Of a stretch of 64,000 nt of DNA, positions 1-12,302 are shown piece after piece. The notes beneath the pieces are model-generated. The model was not told the origin of the DNA and made no database searches. It was given only the letters and a program-made list of their open reading frames with translations. The stretch is from Apostichopus japonicus (taxonomy: Eukaryota; Echinodermata; Holothuroidea; Aspidochirotida; Stichopodidae). The position numbers were made by a program, and so were the translations under genes. The stretch's first letter is position 1, and each line of letters starts with the position of its first letter. The stretch spans positions 30,446,668 through 30,510,667 of the forward strand of contig NC_092569.1 in assembly GCF_037975245.1 (NCBI RefSeq), given 5' to 3'.

Positions 1-1199
1 TATTCAAGAGTTTATTAAGGATGAAATGGCACTTTTCCAGACCCAACATCAACAATGAAAAGAAAAGGCAAGTTTTGAAGCATTTGGACACATCATGGAG
101 GTAAAACAGATTTTACCTCCATGGACACATGTAGCGGCGTGACCGTGATGTTATGTAATATGTGCAAAAGTGAACGGGGATTGACCTTTATAGTAGCATT
201 TACCTCCCAGACATGTTTGCCTAGTACCTTTAATCTGGAATCCAAAATATCCATATCGCCAATGATATTTGATAGAAAGTCATAATAAAGACCAATGGAG
301 GCGGAAGAACTCTTGAATGTTTAGACTTTTCTTCTTCAACAGCAGGGATTTGTTTTACAATCTCTTTTCAGAAGCTAAGCAGTACAACCTTTAAATGGTA
401 TCCGATTATTTTAATGCATGTGATGCTGTGTTTCATGTTGCGCGTGAGTGTTGTACGTGTGGTCGTGTGTGGGTTACATTTTTGGATGTGAGTGGCGTTG
501 TGCAGTGTTTCTTGGTTTAAATTACCCTTTATGCTATTTGTTTCTGGTTTATTCTAAATAATTATCACAACAACGATTGACGACAATGGACATACATCTG
601 TTTTGAAGGCTTAAAGCCAACAATTTCATGAAAGTTGTTTTTTCTGAAACCTCCTTCGAAGTCACAAATGACATTAGTGTAATTTAAGAATGATATTGTC
701 TATGAAAAGTACAGTTTTATTTTTATGTCCTATATACAATGATTGTTATTAATGTTGTTTAAGTCACAGGCTTGTTCAGATTGAACAGAATGACTGCATA
801 GAACTGATAATGAATACAATTTGTTCAATGATTTAAGATTTGAACTACGTTGTGTGAACTGTTGGCTATGTGACTGTTTAAAATAAATCGCTGTAAGATT
901 TGTACACCCTTTGGAATATAGTCTTTTTAAATACTTATTTTGACCCATCACTATCACCCAAACTCCCTGCCCAACAAAAAAAAATGGTTTTCCTGGAATA
1001 CAAATAAGAAATATTATTGCCATAACTAACTGACCCAGCATATTCCAGGAATACATTGAGGCACTGAGCTTTTTCACAAGAAGATGTAACCTAGCCCTTC
1101 TGAAGCTAACCTTGTAGCTTATTACTACACAATAGGGCAATGAAGGGGGTGTTAATTTATATGGTACAGCAAAAACTCTTTGTCTACTGCGACTTCAGT
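1..1199. other. No gene recognised
   Basis: AT-rich sequence with frequent stops in all frames. Short open frames on the minus strand (for example 730-1,140) show no family resemblance or convincing splice pattern. I see nothing that can be named here. Confidence 0.4.
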
Positions 1200-1578
1200 G
1201 TAGTAACGCTTATACTAGTACTTGTGATAGGCCGCGCTTCCTCCGTGGGTTCACCACTTGTACCACTGGAGGTTTTCTTTTCCCCGATCTGGTCTTCGGA
1301 GTTTTTAATGTCGGTTATTTTACAGGAGAACGACTCGTTTATGTCTACCCGTTAAAGCCCAATTGTTTTATTTCATAAGAAAGGAAGGATGATAGTCTGC
1401 TTCCGTGAAGTGTTCGCTTCATACGGAGCTGTACACTGGTTAGGCCCAGTGAATCGGCGCTGCTGTTCTGCACTAACTTGGTCATAATCGCCATGTTATT
1501 TTCGTCCTTCGGCCATCGATGAAGGCTAATTACATGGGTAATGACATTACTGCAGCCCCTAGCAACACAACTGACCAT
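1200..1578 (-). pseudogene. THAP-type zinc-finger fragment, degenerate
   Basis: The minus-strand frame starting at 1,578 opens MVSCVARGCSN and continues to ISLHRWPKDENN. This has the spacing and flavour of the start of a THAP domain (C2CH DNA-binding zinc finger, common in P-element-type transposases and in host factors derived from them): first Cys pair at residues 4 and 9, then the HR(F/W)PKD block. The conserved Trp that should follow, and the closing Cys-x2-His, are not seen, and the frame stops at 1,345. A second frame carries on with a Ser/Thr/Glu-rich stretch to about 1,200, as if separated by a frameshift. I read it as a broken THAP gene or transposase fragment. It could also be the first exon of a diverged gene. 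Confidence 0.45.
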
Positions 1579-1919
1579 TTATCTCGGATATATTACAACA
1601 TGTAAAAACAAACTTGAAATTTATAACAATATAGCCTAATACAGTGGTTGTTCTTTCAGTGTAAATGTTCGTGAATGTGTGGCGGTATGATCGTTGCGCA
1701 TCCGGCACTTGCATTGGCTTGGCATTTGTGTTCCTAATATGACGTCATCGTTGTCTTGTTTTAAAATCGCTTTTTTCAGAGTTCTTTATTCGGATGCAAA
1801 TATTAAAATGTAATTTCTAATTATTCCTTGAAGTTTTGAAGGTGATGAGAATAGTTCTGAACAAAGATTTTCTCATAGATTCAGCGGAAGTTACGCTCGA
1901 TTAGTTGGATTTTACATGT

Positions 1920-3110
1920 CATGGCCTTCTTAAGAGAATGTCTGTTATGATAAATGAAAAAGACAGCTTCATCCGCGTATTGAAGCAACATTGTTTCATT
2001 CCCGGTGAAATGAAGTCCCCTTAGAATTGTATTACAATGAATTGTCAAGGCTAGAATTTCTGCACACAGAGTAAAAAAATGAAGGCTTAATTAGCAGTCT
2101 TGCCTAACACCTCTATTAATTGAAAAGAAAGCTGCAGTATAACTATTGCTACAAATGCAAAAGCTACTGTTATTAAAGAGAACATGAATCCACTTTTTAA
2201 AGCTATTGCCGAAATTAAAGAAAGTGAGAGTAGAGTGAATACAGTTCCACTCCAATCTGTCAAGAGCGTGCTCAAAGTCAACTATAAAAATGAAACCTGG
2301 TACATTTAGCTCAGAAGTATAATTAATCAGATCTAAACAAATCACATATTTTCGCAAATGCATTTTACTTTAATGACACCGCTTTACTGAGGACCGATTA
2401 CTTTAGGAATAACTAGTTTATGTCGTGACGCAAGGGCCTTAGCAACTATTTTGTAATCGGTATTCAGTAATGCGATAGGACGGTAACTTTTGTAGGATTA
2501 TTTCCAGCTTTTATATTAAGAAGTACAGTACCTCTTGATTGTTCCTTCGACGAAGTACCATTAAGGTAACTATGGTTTAATGCGTGTAACAAAGTTTGAC
2601 CAATCACTGTCAAAATTCTTATGAAAGTTAACACATAGACCATCAGAGCCTGGGGCGTTGCATATACCATCGAGAAAAGGGCTTGTTTACAATCATATAG
2701 GGAAAGAGCATCTTCACATAATTCAGAATCTTCTACAATAAAAGATGTATTTGGATAATTATTAAGGAAGTTCTTTGCAAAGCTAGTGTTAGAGTAATAC
2801 CACTTTTTTTAATATATTTATTTGAATATACCGTGTTTATCAGTCAAAACACAGCCATCATTATTCTAAAGTTTCCGAATTGAACTATTGGTTTTACTTT
2901 TTTTCTAAGGCTAAGTAATGTTTGGTATTTTCTCTCTCTTCTCAACTCATCTAGCATGTCAGCCTGAAGCTTACAATTATAACAATCCAGCAGCCTATGC
3001 GGGCCTCCTTTGGTTGTGAACGGATAACAGCAGTGTCGGAAATATACAGCTGCTGTTCTAAAGTAGAATCTTTGAAAGGAGCTCACATTCTTTCTGACCA
3101 TACTATACTA
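1920..3110 (-). mobile_element. Decayed LINE reverse-transcriptase fragment
   Basis: Minus-strand translation, switching frames at several indels, gives a series of non-LTR reverse-transcriptase landmarks in the right order. There is an APGSDGL-like block near 2,640; an RPIALLNTDYKI-like block near 2,470; FIVDFEHALDRLEW near 2,250-2,300; INRGVRQDC at about 2,095; and the catalytic-box remnant QYADEAVFF near 1,958-1,984. The order and wording fit the L1/Tx1-like group. Stops and frameshifts throughout show that it is dead. The stretch 2,844-3,101 (DELRRER...) may be the linker before the RT. No poly(A) tail or target duplication was identified. Confidence 0.7.
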
Positions 3111-3588
3111 TACCATACTATTTCTTCTAATACAATATTTAAAGTACTCCCATCGTAAAGATGGATCCGGAAAAGCACCTTTAGACAGGTTTTCACCGAT
3201 AAGTGCATTAATGAGGGCAACAAAATTATGATCATTTAGAAAATCATTATTGAATTTCAGTAGCCGGGCCTCTGTTTTTTGAATGCATAGTTAGGCTAAG
3301 ATTAACCATATAATGGTAGGACAAGATAGCAGGAGAAAGGGTGATGCTATTTATACAATGCTGGAGGTCACTAGAAAGAAGAAAGAAATGAAGGCCAGGA
3401 GTTACGTTAGAGCTCCATGTAAATATTTTGCACAACTGATTTCTCTTCTCCACACGTCAATGAGATCAAAGATACCCATCAATGATAAGATTAGTCGTTC
3501 CTAGGCGATAGCATGAAATTGAAATAAGCTTCTATCCAATATAATGAAAACAATATTACTAGTCAAAATACTGATGGCGAGCTTTTTT
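3111..3588. other. 3' flank of gene 1, nothing recognised
   Basis: Non-coding sequence between the LINE relic and the end of gene 1. Short open frames on both strands have no recognisable content. Confidence 0.4.
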
Positions 3589-3594
3589 TTTATT
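3589..3594 (-). promoter_or_regulatory. Candidate poly(A) signal of gene 1
   Basis: AATAAA on the minus strand about 360 nt after the gene 1 stop. The surrounding words (TTACTAGTCA, CTGATG) are shared with the equivalent spot after gene 2, which supports a homologous 3' end. Position only; no transcript evidence. Confidence 0.35.
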
Positions 3595-3951
3595 ATTTGA
3601 ATAAACACATTTTGAATCAATGCAATTATCGATAAATGACAAAATATTAGACGTCAACTAGTTCCATGCAGTGCTAACTTTTCCCTTGAAAATGGTGCAC
3701 CGTCATCGATATTTACCGCATAACATATGATAGCATTGTAATTCGACCGATGATCACGTTTGGGTATACCTAATCCATGTTAAGGATAATGTACATGATA
3801 TGTAATGACTATACAAGGCTGATCGACACATTGCTGCCTTTCTGTCACTTTGGTTTTCTAATTATAAAAATCTTCTATAATTTCGATACAACGATATTTA
3901 ACATATGTTGTAATTTCTCCGATCCTTGTGACCTTAAAGACTTCTAATTTA

Positions 3952-4393
3952 CTAATTTGATCTTCGGATTGCCTGTATTTTTATTTTTGTTGTTGTTATA
4001 CGGCAATCAGAACCGTGAAGATTCTTCCAGAAGGTACCGCGGTTATCGTTGAACAAGTAGTCACCGTTGAGATTGGAGTAGCCGCAGGAATAGACAGTTG
4101 TTTGGTAGACCGGGTTTAGGTTTGCGCAGCTTCTGTTTTTGGAATAATCATTAAAATACGATAAAGATTGCTGTCACAATCACTATGACAGATACAGTAG
4201 GTGTACTCGTAGTCTCCTGTAGCTACGCGGTTGCTGAATGAGTAGCAGTTGCTGGTAGAGCCCGTTTTACTATCGTCAGGATACCACCAGCCACCTCGGT
4301 GTTTTTCTGCGCAGTCGAAGTTACTCGATCCATCATTGTCTTGATCGTGCGTACTAAATCGATTTCCTGAATTTGCCCCCATAGCGTTGTTAC
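3952..4393 (-). pseudogene. Gene 1 exon 8: FReD end, frameshifted
   Basis: Starts GNNAMGANSGNRFSTHDQDN, with the Ca-loop DQDND, CAEKHRGGWWYPDDS and CYSFSNRVATGDYEY. A frameshift at about 4,140-4,190 moves the rest (PVYQTTVYSCGYSNLNGDYL, FWKNLHGSDC) into another frame, which stops with TAG at 3,952. Where genes 2 and 3 have a Tyr-rich tract, this copy reads TYCICHSDCDSNLY. Confidence 0.7.
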
Positions 4394-5449
4394 CTAGAAA
4401 TAACGAATAATTAGGGAATTTATTTTCTTGTTACTTTGTTCCATTTCTGATCATTTGTATGGGAACCTTAGTTCATAACATCGTTTATTATGTTAATAGA
4501 TTTCGTTATATCAATATTATAATTTATAGTATAATTTCAACAATTGCGAAAAATATTAAATAATGAAGCAATATCAAGGTACGTGTGAGATGAGTAGAAA
4601 TGTAAACAGCTCCTACTTTGAAGTACTCATATTTTGCCAATTGTAGTATGGTCTTGAATTTTCAACAGTGTAGGTTTTCAAATAAGAGGAAATGATGTAA
4701 TTTGCTTTATTTTTTTTGTCGTCATCGTCTCTATAGTAAAATATCTTTTCTGACGTACTTTACTTCCATTTGATATCGACAAAACAATTATTTGCTTATC
4801 TGATTATACATTATAACGATAAGAACTAAGGCAGGTAATGATTTTTGAGAAGGTGAAACATACAGTTCGTCTCGACTGATCTCTGTCAAAAAAGTTCAAA
4901 TTTATAGTATACTTTTGTTTTTATTATTGTAATATCATTGGCTTCTTAATAAATACAATGAACTAATTTTGAATTGTGAAATGAAACTTAAATTTCTTTT
5001 TGTTTTTTCATGAAATGTAATTATTTCACTCTTGAATAATATCTTTCATCCACAAAGTGAACTGAAATGTTGCAGCAGTTCTATGATTTCCAAACTAGTT
5101 ATTATTCCTTCCTAAGATTGACAAAGCATGTGTGAAAATGCAAGAAAGTATACCCAGAACTATATAGAGGCTTGGTTGATATGATATATCATTATGTTAC
5201 AATCTAAAATTATACCAACACGGGTCAAAGTGTTAAGCAATTGTACAATGAGCAATCAGTACGGGACTGTTAGCACAATGTCTAGTACATAGTTCTACAT
5301 TAGTATCCACAATAGATTTATAATATGACCTGCGTATATGTACGAGTGCAAATACTAGAGTATGATTACGACTACAGGTAGTTATGTTAGAATAAGATAA
5401 CGCAATAATTACACTTCTGCGTATGATTGACATTTAGCACAATACATAC

Positions 5450-5710
5450 CAGCATTTCCATTGTAGCCACCCAATGACAGTTGGTATTTTCTCCCTCGTT
5501 ACTGATTCTGAAAGATGAATAACGGCTGTGGTATGTTGATCCTTCTCTGTTTGTCTTTTCTATTAGAAGTTGGTAGGGTTTTTGGTTTGTTACTTTGTAT
5601 ATTTTATCGTTTCCAATCCAATGATCTCCTGTGGGGTTTCCAAAACCGTTTCTGCACTCATTCCAGTTTTGATAAAAGTTGACGGATCTACTTGTACGTC
5701 TTTGCAAAAT
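5450..5710 (-). pseudogene. Gene 1 exon 7: FReD middle, 1-nt deletion
   Basis: Encodes ILQRRTSRSVNFYQNWNE, GDHWIGNDKIYKVTNQ and YSSFRISNEGE, then loses frame through a single-base deletion near 5,490, just where genes 2 and 3 continue toward the LSLGG/LSLDG block. The length is 261 nt against 262 in both paralogues. Confidence 0.7.
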
Positions 5711-5954
5711 CTATAGAAACAGAATAAACAAGTACATCGAGTGAGTAATATATGAAGTGCCCCATTTTGCTACAATAACTTAAGAATTAACTGTGGTAGG
5801 TCACTACACTGATTGGATTGAACTGATAGGAAGATGAATCAATTTAATCAATAGTTGAATTATTAATACGAATATTAGAGAACATAGTTCTGTCGTATGA
5901 GAAAATGTACTGTTAACATGGTAAAGCGTTTGTTTTCCAATAGTTCATACTTAC

Positions 5955-6255
5955 TGTCCAACCCCCACTAGACATTTCACAATAAACATCAAACCCGGAG
6001 CTTTCAGCGGGGTAATTGTGTATATTTTCTGTTAGTTCTTCTATCTGCTGTGTAAAGATCAGAACAATCTATCGGTCCACTGCGGGTACATGTAAGACCA
6101 TCACCTTCAAACCATTCGTTACAGTAACATCTACGGACATCATTCAGCTTCTCGCATGTTGCGTCTGCACTGCAACTGCAACTCTCACTTGTGAGTACGT
6201 TACTGATGCAGGTTATCCGTAAGGAACAGTCATGATTAATGTATGATTCACCTTC
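5955..6255 (-). pseudogene. Gene 1 exon 6: EGF plus FReD start, frameshifted
   Basis: Opens EGESYINHDCSLRITC, then the EGF part CYCNEWFEGDGLTC, then DCSDLYTAD. One extra base after KYT (about 6,010-6,025) shifts the frame into a TGA, whereas the homologous part of genes 2 and 3 reads KYTIYPAGSSGF. The remaining bases still encode SSGFDVYCEMSSGGWT in another frame, and the donor is intact. Confidence 0.7.
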
Positions 6256-6640
6256 CTGGAAAAGATAAACGTTAAACGACATATTCCAGTGGAAGTAAAA
6301 TCAATGTTTATTTGGTACAACGCTTGGTAGCGCTCTCTGAGTAAAACTCAATTTCTACTACTAAATGGTCGTGAGCGTTTTAAATATATTACGTAAAGTT
6401 CATCATGATGTGTGAAATTGCTTTGGATGCCTTGTATTTTGCTGGGTCTCAATTAGAAGACGTTTGCAAGAACATGTTAAACCGAAATGGAAGTGAAAAT
6501 CAATATCATCAATAATCATGAGAATTAATTACAGATAAAATAAAAAGTATGGTCCAATCAATTGAAATCCAAGATTTTATGTTATAGCGTACTTTTCATG
6601 TTATATATTAAGACTTGTGAATGACATCAAATAAACTTAC

Positions 6641-6843
6641 TGCTAATACGACGCCTTCTCTTTGGACGTAACAGGCACATTGCTCTTGAGGTATGCAGCT
6701 ATCTCCAAGAATCATGTAGTTTTCTGGACAAAGACATATCTCTGGATCCACTGGTATGACACAATCATTTGGATTCTCGCAAGTTCTTACACATGTATTG
6801 TCATAATTATCCTTGTTGGATGAGCACCAGGTGATGTTTAAAT
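6641..6843 (-). CDS. Gene 1 exon 5: TIL (trypsin-inhibitor-like Cys-rich) module
   Basis: 203 nt, phase 1 in and 0 out. Reads ITWCSSNKDNYDNTC, RTCENPNDC, EICLCPENYM, DSCIPQEQCACYV. Ten cysteines with the CxC and C..P..QC pattern are typical of TIL domains found next to VWD or EGF modules. It need not be an inhibitor; in such secreted proteins it is often structural. Confidence 0.75.
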
Positions 6844-7210
6844 CTGGGAAATTGAAACCACAACAAGTTAATCCTAGCTTGAAGTGTTAGCTCACTGTTA
6901 TGACATCACGTTATTAGCGAGTCGTGTTACCATCGTGATGCTCTGGCCGCTCGGAACATTTGGTGACTTTTAACATAGGATTAAATGTAAGCCGGATTTG
7001 TTATTGTGTTATTGTTAAGGCTCATTACTTATACTCATTTATGTCACATACAAAAATAGTATTACATTTTCATGTATTCAAAAATTGGAATCAATCAATA
7101 TAGTTGTGTATGATAATCATTTCCTCCATTGAAACTTTTCTTAAAGCATTCTTCAATTTCCGGTTTGAGTTCAAAGATATAGAGGAAATATTTTATATAA
7201 AAAGTCTAAC

Positions 7211-7475
7211 CTGTTATTCCATCGACAACACCAAGACTTGTTATAGAATAATTCCCCCATTCATCAGCTATGCGAAAGTTGTCGTATGTCAAGGAATATG
7301 ACTGGCCTGCATAATTCTCTAGCTCGATGCGCAGCTGGTACCTTTTTTGGTTTATCAAGTGAGCTAACTTTTCATTACCAATCAGAAATTCACTGCCTAA
7401 GAAACCAATTCCGTTTTTGTATTCGTCCCAGGTTCGATTAAAACCGATGGATCCATCAAAACGTCGTTGTATGAC
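7211..7475 (-). CDS. Gene 1 exon 4: middle of N-terminal half fibrinogen domain
   Basis: 265 nt: VIQRRFDGSIGFNRTWDEY, KNGIGFLGSEFLIGNEKL, NQKRYQLRIELENY, YDNFRIADEWGNYSI. This is the B-subdomain core (QRR, W..Y..GFG, W/LIGN, LR(I)...). It is followed after only about 370 bp by the TIL exon, so no room or trace is left for the final P-subdomain exon. Confidence 0.8.
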
Positions 7476-7878
7476 CTGAACAATTAAAAAAAAAAGGTAA
7501 ACAACTAACGGATACATTTCATTATCTTATGATGTTAACCTTATAGCCAAAATGTGCGGCTCATCTCAATAAATACGAATAGGATAGAACACACTTGTGA
7601 TGTTGCGTTGTATCTTATCTTTATACATGTATAGATCACTAGCCTAGTTGAGCAGAGAAAAAAATAAGTTTTATAATCGTACTAAAATTAAATATAATTA
7701 CTCTGGGTAGTTTTGTTTCCGACATTAGGCTCCAAATATGCATACATCGTACAAGTTATATCATCCGACGGATTGTAAAACTAAAATGGACTGAAAATTC
7801 TAATGTGTCCTACAAAGTTTGTCTTGGAGAGTAACGTCTGTGATTGTAAGTGTTCACGTCTTGAAATATATTACTTAC

Positions 7879-8051
7879 TGTCCAACCGCCAGATGTAGTG
7901 TTGTGATCACAATATGTCTGGAATGGTTCCGGGTATTTGTCAGGTTTAATCAGGTAAACACCGGATTTGGCGTTGGTAGAAGAGCATTTGTTAAGTACTT
8001 CATGACAATCCCTTGGATCCTCCGGTGTTTGAAATAGAAAATACTGCAAGT
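7879..8051 (-). CDS. Gene 1 exon 3: start of N-terminal half fibrinogen domain
   Basis: 173 nt encoding LQYFLFQTPEDPRDC, then SGVYLIKPDKYPEPFQTYCD and ending SGGWT before GTAAGT. PRDC, YxIxPD, the second Cys (YCD) and GGWT are the opening signatures of a fibrinogen C-terminal domain. The acceptor chosen is CTAG|ACTTG, because only this one restores the frame from the microexon. Confidence 0.8.
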
Positions 8052-8499
8052 CTAGCACCACGATTATGTAAAGAAGATGAGAACAAATCGTAAAACTGTT
8101 GCAGATGCAGTTCCATTTGTAAAGAATTATTTCAAGAGAAATATGATATATGGCTACATTGCAATATATTTGTTTAAACTACACAGTAAACATGACGTGG
8201 TAACTATATACTATAAACCATAAGAAAGGGTATTCAATAACTTTCGGCTAATATTCATGGAGGCTAATATGAGCAAGTATACTTTATTTGAATTGAATAT
8301 CTAACGCAAAGAACTACCGTGACTCTCTGGCGATATGGTCACATAAGCAAAACTGATTAGTAATAGCTTTCCTCGACATTAAGGTATAATTTTGCCCTAT
8401 TTTCACCTGTTTTACAACAATCTAACGTTCATCAGCACTGTTCTGAGATTTACAAAGTGCCAAATGATTGAACGAGCTTACAGTATGCAAAGTCTTAAC

Positions 8500-8592
8500 A
8501 AAGTGCGTGTTTTTGTCCCTTCTGTTACTGTTACTTGCCATTTAGCCGGTGAAGAAGATCCTGCTAGGATCGAAACGTCAAAGCCAACTTAC
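8500..8592 (+). repeat. Hairpin-bearing repeat (hammerhead-like word), gene 1 intron
   Basis: Contains GAAGATCCTGCTAGGATCGAAACGTC, a 5-bp stem GATCC/GGATC followed by GAAAC. The same roughly 90-bp block recurs at 27,010-27,100 and 47,230-47,310. The stem plus GAAAC arrangement resembles stem II and the core of hammerhead ribozymes associated with Penelope-like elements. The full CUGAUGA core is not intact here (GGTGAAGA). Confidence 0.4.
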
Positions 8593-8951
8593 TAAGATCC
8601 AATTACTAACAAGTATGAATACATATAATCGGAACTATCTTTATTGCTTGAAAAAAAAATGACTAATGGCTTGTATTTCTTTCAGTTTTATTATCGCTGA
8701 GTTTCGAAAATTTACCCCAATCAGCGCTAAATCTACTTCAATACACAGTAATGGGAAATTATTGACAATTATAAATCATTATTTATCTTACAAATTGAAA
8801 TAGGAGAAAGTACCACATATAAAGTACATCTATATATATGGTTTATTTTCTAAATTAAATTTTCCGAACTATTATTTAGATAACAAATTTCTGTTAATTG
8901 GTTAGTTCTCGGTAGTTTATATTAATCTTTACCCTTGAAATGAAAACTTAC

Positions 8952-8982
8952 TTGAATCGTTGACTCTTATGCTTAACGTTAT
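8952..8982 (-). CDS. Gene 1 exon 2: 31-nt microexon
   Basis: Bounded by TTTACCACAG and GTAAGT; encodes ITLSIRVNDS plus one base. Length and phases (0 in, 1 out) are identical in genes 2 and 3, although the intron positions are far apart. Confidence 0.65.
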
Positions 8983-11900
8983 CTGTGGTAAAAAATAAAT
9001 AAAAGGAATGTACGATTAAGTGAAGTACATTCTGAAGAAACAATATCGAGTGAAGAAGGTTGTACGAAGGTCAATGTATCACAATATACAGGACATACGC
9101 CAATCCGTTACACCTTCACTTTAACAGATCCTATCATTTTAAGTTTAAATATACAGAATATAATTTTATAACTCATTAAAATAAAATCTGATTTCGCTTT
9201 TGATCAAATAAATGAAATAAATATCCAACTTGTAAATTATTATAGAAAAAGGTGAAAAGAACGGGAAAAAAAATTCACAAATCCAAATTCTAAGCAGTTA
9301 TAGAATGTTTCGCAATCTTAATATTTATTTAACATTGATTTTACTGCTCTTAAGCATAGCTAAAATTAAAAGTAGGTTTTATTGAATAACTTTAATTGTT
9401 TGAAAATATGAGTATATGTCTGTTTGCATGTCTTCATATATTTCTTATTCACATTATTACACATGAAAAAAATCATAGGTCACAATACACTAACTTAATT
9501 TAACGATCATAACTACGATAAGTAGATGAAAGTAATTATTCCCTTTGCATTATGCTAATCGAAATTTGAATGACATATTATCTGAAAAAGCGAAAAGAAA
9601 ACCTACAATATATTATTGAAAGAAAATTAAGAGTGCAAACATCAGCGCTATGTGGATTTAAAACAAATTGAAACCTTACCCACGTCCTTAAAAAAAAAAA
9701 AAAAAAAAAAAAACATGTATCCGACTCTACATTTTACCGCATAATATTATTTATTTTGGCAATAATGAATTTTGTTCATTGCAGGTGTGTTGTGAACTAT
9801 AAATAATAAAAAATAGTTGATATAATTAGGCTTTTATCAATATATAAGAACCTTGATGACCGCCAAAGTTGTTTGGCACGCTCCTAAGTTGCATACTATT
9901 GACCACAAGCGGTAATGTTTATCTTTTTACCTATTCGCATACTAAGAACATCTCTTAAAAACGGTGATTTATGATAAGATTTATGACGTTTTGCAATGTG
10001 TTCGTGTCCCTTACACGCTTCCGTAAGCTATAACCAAAAATGGAAAAGTCTCTATTATGCAGAAACGATGCAATTCAAGAATTCATTATTTTCTGTTTAG
10101 AAACTTAAATAAAAATATGCACACAAATTATTGCAGAAATCTCGAGCTATGTGCAAACGTATTCTAGTTAGAATATTTTTTAAATTGTGTTATATTTTTA
10201 CAATGAGACACTTATTCTGTCCTTCTTGAAGAGAAATGAAGAAAATTTGTGATCCGTAAACTTTGATCTCCTAGTTGTGTTCGTAAAGTAAGCTTAGTGC
10301 AATTATCTGTAAGGTGAAACTGAATATATAATGCTAATGAGGTACTTATACACTGGGATAACGTGCAATTTACCATCAAAAGCTTAAAAATAGCCAAGTT
10401 TTGAAAACATGTCATGAAAAAGAGCAAAAAAATGCATAAAAATTCATCCGTTGTGAAGAAGAGTTTTGTTTGTTTCGATACAAGCCACTTGATTGACTTG
10501 GACAAGCATCATATAGATCTTTTTTGTCTTCAACATCACAAACCACGTTTACGTTGTACGCTCCAGCTACTGACGATAATTGTCAACATTAGTTCGCCTG
10601 AAAGCTACAACTGTATACTATGTGGGTATGACATTTGTTGTCAACTTCAATAACTTTTTGCAACAACAACAACTTATTGCTTTATCATAGATACAATATT
10701 TATATAGATAAATATGTCGATCTGTTTAGGAAAATTGTACTCAGAACGTATGCAATCATTAAGGCTTTCAATGTGCATACATTATGCAGAGTTCTGTTTT
10801 ACCTTCAAAAACATGGTTCATGTCATAAACTATATTTTTATAAAATTTTGGGCAAAGCCTAACACTTGATGGGAACTTTATTACCCTCATGATTATAGTT
10901 TTTCAACTAATCTAAACTTAATTACCTAAACTAAGAAATGGATAACGATCTTTACAACACATGTGATGGAACGATTGCGAACTTCTTACAAGATACGATA
11001 AAATGACGATTGACGCTCAATCAACATAACCTCATGTATCATAGCAAAAAACAAGTTACCGTATCCATAACCAAAACTGTTTTGATAACCCTTTGTGCAC
11101 ATCAAGAAAAACGGATACTCTTTCGGCAACTTTACGTTTACTGTATCTATTTAAGACACAAAACCATTCTTGAACAAATTATACGTCTGTGTATTAGGCA
11201 TTATGCTTCTTTCAAACATTACATCCAACAGATTGATTATATATTATAACGTTTTAAATATAGCAAATTGGATATTAAACGTATTCAAAAGTGCAGTTAT
11301 CATTTCCGTATGCATATTTGTTGTTTTAAAAAATTAAAAGCTGAACTTTATTCACTTTACCCTACTAGTTGGGTATTCATTTTGACGGAGAGATAAATGT
11401 TGTATTCGGAAAATATGAATAGTTTTATGAATTGACGGAACAAATTGTCATCGTGAAGAAAAAACTTCGTTGTATTTTGAAATTGTTAGTTGCTTTATAC
11501 ATTTGCATTTTAAACTTCATGATATATTTTCTTTGATAAGCAGATGATTAGTTCACAAGTTAATCATAAAGTTATTAGAATAAGTTAACGGATACTTAAT
11601 CATATGTAGGGTTTCGAAACCCATATGCTCTCGTAACAAAAACGATTAAGCTTTGCACTCAAGATGGACGCGAAACATGTTGTATTTGAAACAATATTGT
11701 GTGAATTATGGATATATTTAAGTTATAATATTTCAAATTTCAATATGTATATGTATTTTGTATTCTTCCAGGTATTTCAAAGTTCTCCGCCAAACAGATT
11801 CGTGTTGATTGTAAATAGTTTAGCCTCTGTAAATGGCATAAACAAGATGATGTTCTGCTTAGTAAAAATTATGTTGTAGATTTTCTTTTTACGTGTTTGT

Positions 11901-12302
11901 TTTATTCTCAAAACTCAATGATGTAGTGACTAATTGGGTATCAACAAAATGAAACAGAATTGACCGTACGAATAGGAGGCTGTTAGAGAATATATAATGA
12001 CAATATATTAAATGCAATAAGTAATAAAGAGAGAAATTTGCTCGATAACGCAAGTTTCAAAAAAGTTACAGTTGCATTGAGCCGATAGCTCATCAATCGT
12101 AATATTCTCTACAAGCAATCGTGGTAACAATTCAGCGCAGTTAGACAGTTGTTTTATTTTATATGTAGAGAAAAGGTACAGATCTTATTTGAAGCTGAAG
12201 TGAATGAAATACTGACACATTGCCAATTATTGAAAAAAAATATACAAGTAAAGGTTTACTTTGTAGACATTAATTTGATTCAACTAATGTTTAGAGACTT
12301 AC
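8983..12302 (-). other. Gene 1 intron 1
   Basis: A 3.3 kb intron with no supported exon on either strand. It has an A-run at about 9,690-9,711. Its sequence is matched, with many indels, by the gene 3 intron at 47,677-54,897. Confidence 0.55.

Noticed and set aside
6843-7211. Search for a missing P-subdomain exon between the half FReD and TIL exons
   Set aside because: The intervals in all three genes were read for GGWW, DxDND and NLNG motifs on the minus strand and none was seen, so the half domain is real.
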